From NCBI GenBank assembly GCA_964442365.1, contig CAYTZA010000031.1:1-6877 (forward strand): 6,877 nucleotides of DNA. The letters are read 5' to 3'. The notes beneath the pieces were generated by a model. That model searched no databases. It saw only the letters and a list, made by a program, of their open reading frames with translations, and had not been told where the DNA came from. The stretch's first letter is position 1. The number at the start of each line of letters is the position of its first letter. Shown in pieces: positions 1 to 5,500 of the stretch. This DNA comes from CAYTZA01 sp964442365 (GTDB lineage Bacteria > Patescibacteriota > Minisyncoccia > Phycocordibacterales > DAORIS01). Both the position numbers and the translations under genes were made by a program.

Positions 1-204
1 CTTATTCCTTGGTGGTTATGGATTGTATTTGTTATTGCTAGTGCTTTTTGGTGGCATAAATATTATGAGATGATATTTATTGGCTGTATATACGATATTG
101 TGGTTGGAGTCGAAGCGTCTTGGTGGTTTCCTGTTATGATTACTCTTGCTATTGCTCTTGTTATTGTTGAAATATCAAAAACACGATTAGTTTTTTATAG
201 TTAA
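1..204 (+). CDS. C-terminal part of a small membrane protein, probably MreD (5' truncated)
   Basis: An open frame enters from the left edge and ends with TAA at 202-204, giving the last 67 residues of a protein. The fragment is very hydrophobic. It has a Trp-rich segment at about residues 1-18, a second segment around the motif MIFIGCIYDIVVGVEA, and a third around FPVMITLAIALVIVEI, followed by a short polar tail (SKTRLVFYS). This fits the end of a multi-pass inner-membrane protein. The next gene, only 5 nt downstream, is PBP2. In many bacteria mreD lies directly upstream of mrdA in the order mreB-mreC-mreD-mrdA, and MreD is a small membrane protein of the rod-shape complex. The MreD call therefore rests on topology and position, because no diagnostic motif is visible in so short a piece. 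Another small membrane protein remains possible. Confidence 0.5.
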   Translation, partial: LIPWWLWIVFVIASAFWWHKYYEMIFIGCIYDIVVGVEASWWFPVMITLAIALVIVEISKTRLVFYS

Positions 205-209
205 TCAAT

Positions 210-1886
210 ATGGCACGTCAAAAAAAACACCTTGATCCAGATATTATATTTCTTGATTCAAAAAATTTACCGGAATTTGATGTGCATCAATTTGAAGGAA
301 AAATAGAACGCCCAATTTCTCGTCTAACAAGTATAATTATTATTGGTTTTGTTTTGCTAGTTTTTGGTGTGTATTCTGGCCGGGTATGGTATTTGCAGAT
401 TGTACAAGGCAAAGAATTTAAAGAGCGAGCTGAAAATAATCGTCTAGATCATCAGATTGTATTTTCTGAAAGAGGTATTATAACTGATCGACGAGGCCAA
501 GCTTTGGCTTGGAATGAAATAAATGATACAGGAACTTCATCTATCAGTTTTTCTGCTCGTAGATACAATACAGCCGCAGGGCTATCGCATATACTTGGTT
601 ATTTGAAATATCCCGCTAAAGATAGTTCTGGTTTCTTTTACAATACAGAGTATGTTCCTCGAGAGGGTGTGGAGAAATTATTCAATGAAAAACTCAAAGG
701 TTATCATGGCATTAAGCTTACTGAAACTGACGTACATGGTTCGGTTATGACCGAAAGTATTTTAACACCACCCGTCCACGGAGAGACAGTTACTCTTTCT
801 ATTGATTCTCGTTTGCAAACAGTTCTGTACACAATTATTAAAAAAACAGCAGAAGATTATGGTTTTCGTGGTGGTGCTGGAGTTCTTATGGATATAAAAA
901 CGGGAGAACTTATTGTTCATGTCACTTATCCAGAGTTTAATTCTGATATTATGACAAATGGCACATCAGCAGAAATTAGTGCTGAACTCGCTAAAGCCAA
1001 TAATCCTTTTCTTGATCGAGTAAGTTCCGGTTTGTATGCGCCCGGTTCGATTGTAAAACCTTTTGTTGCTCTTGCTGCTTTATCTGAACATACGATTGAT
1101 CCGGCTAAAAAAATATTGAGTACTGGATCAATATCAGTACCAAATCCGTACAATCCTAGTAAGCCGACGATATTTAAAGACTGGAAAGCTCATGGCTGGG
1201 TAGATATGCGCGATGCTATAGCAGTTTCTTCTGATGTGTATTTTTATGCTGTTGGTGGTGGATATGCTGATCAAAAAGGACTTGGTATTGATATGCTTGA
1301 TAAATATCTTCGAATGTTTGGTTTTGGTGAGCACATGCACACGCCATTTTTTAAAGATGTGGCCGGGACCATACCAACACCTGCGTGGAAAAAGGAACAT
1401 TTCAACGGTGAAGCGTGGAGGTTGGGGGATACTTACACTTCTTCTATTGGTCAATATGGCACTCAGGTGACGCCTATACAGGCCGTACGTGCCGTGTCAG
1501 GTATTGCTACAAAAGGAACTCTTATAGAGCCTACTATTATAAAAGGTGACATATCGAACCGACAATTTTGGAAAAATATTCCTCTTGCTGATACTGATTT
1601 TATTATTGCTCAAGAAGGTATGCGCCAATGTGTTACTCATGGAGTATGTGCTGGTTTAAAAGATGAATCTGTTGTGATTGCTGCAAAATCAGGAACAGCA
1701 GAAATTGGAGTTTTAAAGAATCATGTCAATTCTTGGATGACAGGATTTTATCCTTACAATAATCCTCATTATGCTTTTGCTATTGTTATGGAGCGTGGTC
1801 CTGTAGATAATCTCATAGGTGCGGGTTCAGTTTCTCAACAGTTTTTTCAGACTTTAAAGAAAACTACACCAGAATATATAAACTAA
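210..1886 (+). CDS. mrdA: Penicillin-binding protein 2, elongation-specific peptidoglycan D,D-transpeptidase
   Basis: This 558-residue class B penicillin-binding protein cross-links peptidoglycan during lateral wall growth, normally with RodA, MreC and MreD. It has a cytoplasmic tail of about 40 residues and one membrane anchor (about 41-62). The N-terminal motif RGIITDRRG (89-96) follows, then the pedestal motifs HILGYL (127-132) and REGVEKLF (151-158). The transpeptidase domain starts near residue 190. Its three catalytic motifs are present: S280-I-V-K283 with the nucleophilic serine, S340-S-D342 in the SxD form typical of PBP2, and K493-S-G-T-A-E498. The segment FKDWKAHGWVD and the TPIQ motif (421-424) also match PBP2 rather than FtsI. 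Only about 14 residues separate LAWN (99-102) from the RRY motif (117-119). E. coli PBP2 has roughly 95 there, so the head subdomain seems mostly absent. The start ATG lies 5 nt after the upstream stop, without a Shine-Dalgarno sequence, which implies an operon with the preceding gene. Confidence 0.95.
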   Translation: MARQKKHLDPDIIFLDSKNLPEFDVHQFEGKIERPISRLTSIIIIGFVLLVFGVYSGRVWYLQIVQGKEFKERAENNRLDHQIVFSERGIITDRRGQALAWNEINDTGTSSISFSARRYNTAAGLSHILGYLKYPAKDSSGFFYNTEYVPREGVEKLFNEKLKGYHGIKLTETDVHGSVMTESILTPPVHGETVTLSIDSRLQTVLYTIIKKTAEDYGFRGGAGVLMDIKTGELIVHVTYPEFNSDIMTNGTSAEISAELAKANNPFLDRVSSGLYAPGSIVKPFVALAALSEHTIDPAKKILSTGSISVPNPYNPSKPTIFKDWKAHGWVDMRDAIAVSSDVYFYAVGGGYADQKGLGIDMLDKYLRMFGFGEHMHTPFFKDVAGTIPTPAWKKEHFNGEAWRLGDTYTSSIGQYGTQVTPIQAVRAVSGIATKGTLIEPTIIKGDISNRQFWKNIPLADTDFIIAQEGMRQCVTHGVCAGLKDESVVIAAKSGTAEIGVLKNHVNSWMTGFYPYNNPHYAFAIVMERGPVDNLIGAGSVSQQFFQTLKKTTPEYIN

Positions 1887-1914
1887 TTGACTTTTTCTAA
1901 AAAATATATAAAAT
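1887..1914 (+). promoter_or_regulatory. Candidate sigma70-type promoter for greA
   Basis: TTGACT (1887-1892) matches the -35 consensus at 5 of 6 positions. It is followed after 16 nt by TAAAAT (1909-1914), a 5-of-6 match to the -10 box. The -35 box begins immediately after the mrdA TAA stop. Transcription would start near 1920-1922, only about 13-15 nt before the chosen greA ATG at 1935, leaving a very short leader. The background is AT-rich, so chance matches are common, but the spacing and placement are good. It could make greA independent of the wall operon. Confidence 0.5.
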
Positions 1915-1934
1915 TACCTTCCGATTTATTTTAT

Positions 1935-2402
1935 ATGAAAACATCTGCATCATATCTAACAAAAGAGAAATTTGAGGCTCTTACTATAGAACTTGAAGAT
2001 CTTAAGACTAAAAAACGCAAAGAAATTGCGGAGAATTTGGAGTATTCTAAAGCTCTTGGTGATCTATCAGAAAACGCCGAATATCATGAAGCAAGAGAAG
2101 CGCAAATGAATCTAGAAGAGCGTATTAGTAAGCTCGAAACGCTTCTTAAATCTGCAACGATTATGTCTGCACAACACGGTGACAGTGTTTCTATTGGTTC
2201 AACGGTAACAATTAAGAAAAAGCCTGATGGTGTAGAACAAACATACAATATTGTGGGTTCAGAAGAAGCTGATATGGCAAGTGGTAAAATCTCTATTACA
2301 GCACCTCTTGCTGATGCCATGATTGATAAAAAGAAAGGAGAAATCTTCACTGTTTCAACACCAAAAGGAAAGACTCAATACGAAATTATCAATATACAAT
2401 AG
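1935..2402 (+). CDS. greA: Transcription elongation factor GreA
   Basis: The product is 155 residues from ATG 1935, close to the usual GreA length of about 158. GreA enters the secondary channel of RNA polymerase and stimulates cleavage of backtracked transcripts, restarting stalled complexes. The N-terminal coiled-coil hairpin spans about residues 8-75. Its tip carries GDLSENAEYHEAREAQ, in which D43 and E46 match the acidic pair that coordinates the catalytic magnesium. The C-terminal FKBP-like domain (about 83-155) has the family signature EEADMASGKISITAPLADA, with GKIS at 117-120. The frame is open back to a TTG at 1887, but that would add 16 residues with no counterpart in GreA and would overlap the likely -35 box. 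The start at 1935 was therefore preferred. No Shine-Dalgarno sequence precedes it. The GreB paralogue is less likely, since the length and spacing are those of GreA. Confidence 0.95.
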   Translation: MKTSASYLTKEKFEALTIELEDLKTKKRKEIAENLEYSKALGDLSENAEYHEAREAQMNLEERISKLETLLKSATIMSAQHGDSVSIGSTVTIKKKPDGVEQTYNIVGSEEADMASGKISITAPLADAMIDKKKGEIFTVSTPKGKTQYEIINIQ

Positions 2403-2426
2403 TTATCCCCATTTATATTTAAATTT

Positions 2427-2457
2427 TTAACAAAAAATGTTATTTTTTTGTTAAAAT
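2427..2457 (+). promoter_or_regulatory. Candidate promoter for the large surface-protein gene
   Basis: TTAACA (2427-2432) resembles a -35 box and TAAAAT (2452-2457) a -10 box, separated by 19 nt, which is slightly long. A start site near 2464 would put transcription initiation almost on the ATG at 2466, giving a leaderless message. That fits the lack of any Shine-Dalgarno sequence. The site overlaps the inverted repeats described here as a possible terminator, so only one of these readings may be correct. Base composition alone makes such matches frequent. Confidence 0.3.
2428..2449 (+). terminator. Possible weak intrinsic terminator after greA
   Basis: TAACA (2428-2432) and TGTTA (2438-2442) can form a 5-bp stem with an AAAAA loop, followed at once by seven T residues (2443-2449). 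This has the layout of an intrinsic terminator placed 25 nt after the greA stop. The stem is short with a single G-C pair, so it would be weak. A longer 13-bp pairing of 2425-2437 with 2444-2456 competes with it and consumes the T tract. Confidence 0.3.
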
Positions 2458-2465
2458 AACATGTA

Positions 2466-2531
2466 ATGAACGTATTGTTTGTTATTCTTTTGTTTGTTGT
2501 GAATTTTTTGTTTCCTGCCTATACGCATGCT
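2466..2531 (+). other. Sec signal peptide of the giant fibre protein
   Basis: Residues 1-22 have a strongly hydrophobic core (VLFVILLFVVNFLF) followed by PAYTHA, which suits signal-peptidase I cleavage after A22. The n-region has no Lys or Arg, which is unusual but tolerated. There is no lipobox cysteine. This supports export rather than release by phage lysis. Confidence 0.75.
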
Positions 2532-5500
2532 TTTTCAATATCTCAGTTTACATATAGTTCAGTAGCCTCACTTTCTACTGTGCCAGAGACCATAAAAGAG
2601 GTTGGTGGTATATTTAAAACACTCTATGTAGACCCAGCAATAAAAACTGTTAAAAGTATTTCTTTGATGCCGGGTTTAGTACAAAATTCTATTGCCCAAA
2701 CATACAATCCTGTAAATGACACAATTTTATCTATTTGGTGTACGATTAAAGTTGCTGATATTGCTTGTGATCCTGAAGCTTATGTTGTGCAGGTTTCTAT
2801 ACCAAGTTCAGAACTTTCAGAAACAAATACTGCAAGTACGACATCACAAACAAAGATTACAGCTTCTCCTGTAACATATACCAATACTAAAATCGTAGAG
2901 CGCGTGATCGAAAGATATGCACCAGCATCGGTAGCTGGTGCATACAAGTCTTTAACTTCAGAAGAAGTTATTTCTCTCATTCAACAGTATGCACCTGTTT
3001 CAGTGGTTACAGAACGTTTGGGAAGTATTCAAGGAAGATCAAGTTATGATGGTGATATAGCCGGACTTCGTGGTGATATTAGTGGTTTACAGAGTGATTT
3101 AGACAATCTAGTGACTTCACCATGGACGGTGGCAACTTCAGGAATTTACTATTCTAGTGGAAGGGTTGGTATCGGAACAAGTACTCCAGAAGGAGCTTTG
3201 GGTGTAGTTGGTGATATACACTTTACCGGAAATCTATATCAAAACGGCGTAGTGTTTTCTGGTGGTGGCTCTGGATTAACAAGTTTAAATGCCCAAGCTG
3301 ACTCAGTACAATTTTTTGCAACATCAAGTACAGGTAGCGATTTCAATATAGTCTCTTCTGGAGGTACTCATACTTTTTCACTTCCAACAGCTTCTTCAAC
3401 TGTGCGTGGAGCCTTGTCTGCTTCTGATTGGACTACATTTAACAATAAAGTTTCTACTACACGTACTATAAACACTTCGGGACCTCTTGCAGGTGGTGGA
3501 GATTTGAGTTCAGATCGTACGCTTTCTATCAATCTAGCAAGCTCTTCTGCTGACGGTTATCTTTCATCGACAGATTGGACTACATTTAACAATAAAGTTT
3601 CTTCACAGTGGACGACTTTAAGTTCAAATATCTATTTCAGTACTGGATCGGTAGGTATTGGTACAACAACACCAGCTTACAATCTGGACGTATATGGGTC
3701 TCTTAGAATCTCTACAAGTTCTACGCCGGCTCTAGCTGTAGATCCTTCTTTTGGTACTGGATTAAACAGAGTTGGTATAAACACTAGTTCAGGTATACAC
3801 GCACTTACGGTAGTGACGAGTGCTTCTTCTGACGGTATTACGGTGAGACGCAACAATACTGCTACAAATGAAGAAGCTCGTTATAACTTTAGAGTTTCAA
3901 CATCTGAGGGTAGTGCCACCGCATATATTTCTGGTATGCGTGTCAATACTCCTTCTGCTGGAGATATGGCTCTTGTTTTTTATAATCAAAAATCGGGCTC
4001 TCTTTCTGAATCTATGCGTATTGATTCTACTGGTAACATTGGTATAGGCACAAGTTCTCCTCTTGCCACTTTAGCTATCACAACAAATACTGGATCTTCT
4101 GATGCTTTAAGAATTGCTTCTTCTACAAACAAACGATTATTTACAGTTGGACAAAATGGCGATGTCTTTATACCAAATGGAAAACTAGGAGTGGGTGTTT
4201 CTTCCTCTAACTATCACCTTAGAGTCGAAGGAGATATAAGTCTCACAGGGAGTATGTTCTATCAAGATACAAAGATTTTAGCTGCAAATATTAGTAGGAA
4301 TCATGTAGTTATAGGTCCTGGAGCCGGGTACGCTGTCTTAAGTGGTGCAGATTCTGCTAATACAATCATTGGTGGTAATGCCGGAGCTTTATCTCAAAGT
4401 CAGATTGAAGCGGTCACTTTTTTGGGGGGTGATGCAGGTTACAATAATTCATCAGGAAGTTATAATACTTTTATAGGAAATAGATCTGGTTATACTAATA
4501 CTACAGGTTATAGTAATACCACTCTCGGTGCTAGTGCTGATGTTGGGTCTTCTGGTATTAGCAATGCCACAGCTATAGGTTCTGGTGCAATAGTATCAGC
4601 CTCAGATTCTCTCGTCTTGGGTAGTTCAGGTATAAAAGTTGGTATAGGTACAAGTTCTCCTCTTGCCACTTTAGCTATTACAACCAACACAGGATCTTCT
4701 GATGCGTTAAGAATTGCTTCTTCTACAAACGCTCGATTGTTCACAGTTGGTCAAAGCGGTGATGTCCTTATACCAAATGGTAAGTTGAGTATAAGTGGTG
4801 ATACTTCAGGCAAAGCTTTAGGTGTTACTGGAGATATAAATTTTAGTGGTGGTATATATTTTTTGACTAATAAAATTATTAGTGTCAGCGCTAATAGAAG
4901 TAATATGATTATTGGTTATGGTGCTGGACATGATGCTGTTGGAGCGGATGATGGTGGGCATACTATTGTTGGTTTCGGTGCTGGAGCTGCTTTGAGTACA
5001 GTAGGAGATGAGTCGGCTAATACCTTTATTGGAAGCTATGCTGGAGGTTCTACGAAGTGTAGTAGTTGTTCTGGGGCAGGTGATAATACCTTTATTGGTA
5101 GATATGCAGGAAATACTAATGTTGGAGGAAGTTCAAATACTACCCTTGGTTCTAATGCTGATGTGGGATCTACTGCTCTTACAAACGCTACAGCCATAGG
5201 CGCTGGTGCAGTAGTATCTTCTTCAAGTGCACTTGTTTTGGGTGGTTCTAGTATAAAAGTGGGTATAGGTACAAGTTCTCCAAACGCTACTCTAGCTATT
5301 ACAACTAACACGGGTTCTTCTGACGCACTAAGAATTGCTTCTTCTACAAACAAACGATTATTTACAGTTGGACAAAATGGCGATGTCTTTATACCAAATG
5401 GAAAACTAGGAGTGGGTGTTTCTTCCTCTAACTATCACCTTAGAGTCGAAGGAGATATAAGTCTCACAGGGAGTATGTTCTATCAAGATACAAAGATTTT

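Noticed and set aside
926..1454. Antisense frames opposite mrdA, and a + frame at 1234-1470
   Set aside because: The mrdA frame here carries the catalytic motifs. The overlapping frames have no recognisable domain.
1887..1934. TTG-initiated 16-residue N-terminal extension of GreA
   Set aside because: It has no counterpart in the family, starts directly on the mrdA stop, and overlaps the likely -35 box. ATG 1935 gives the normal GreA length.
2084..2350. Antisense frames opposite greA (2084-2350) and the giant gene (2780-2980, 6650-6868)
   Set aside because: The sense frames are clearly coding: GreA signature, continuous fibre frame and S74 motif. The antisense products resemble nothing.
4508..4744. 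Antisense open frames in the repeat array (4508-4744, 5036-5353 and their copies at 5729-5965, 6257-6574)
   Set aside because: They are shadows of the Ser/Thr/Gly-rich sense frame, duplicated only because the DNA is duplicated, with low-complexity Ala/Val/Pro-rich translations.
5008..5199. Sense-strand 63-codon frame, repeated at 6229-6420
   Set aside because: It lies in another frame inside the giant gene. It is a repetitive Leu/Val-rich translation with no start context, so it is a by-product of codon bias.
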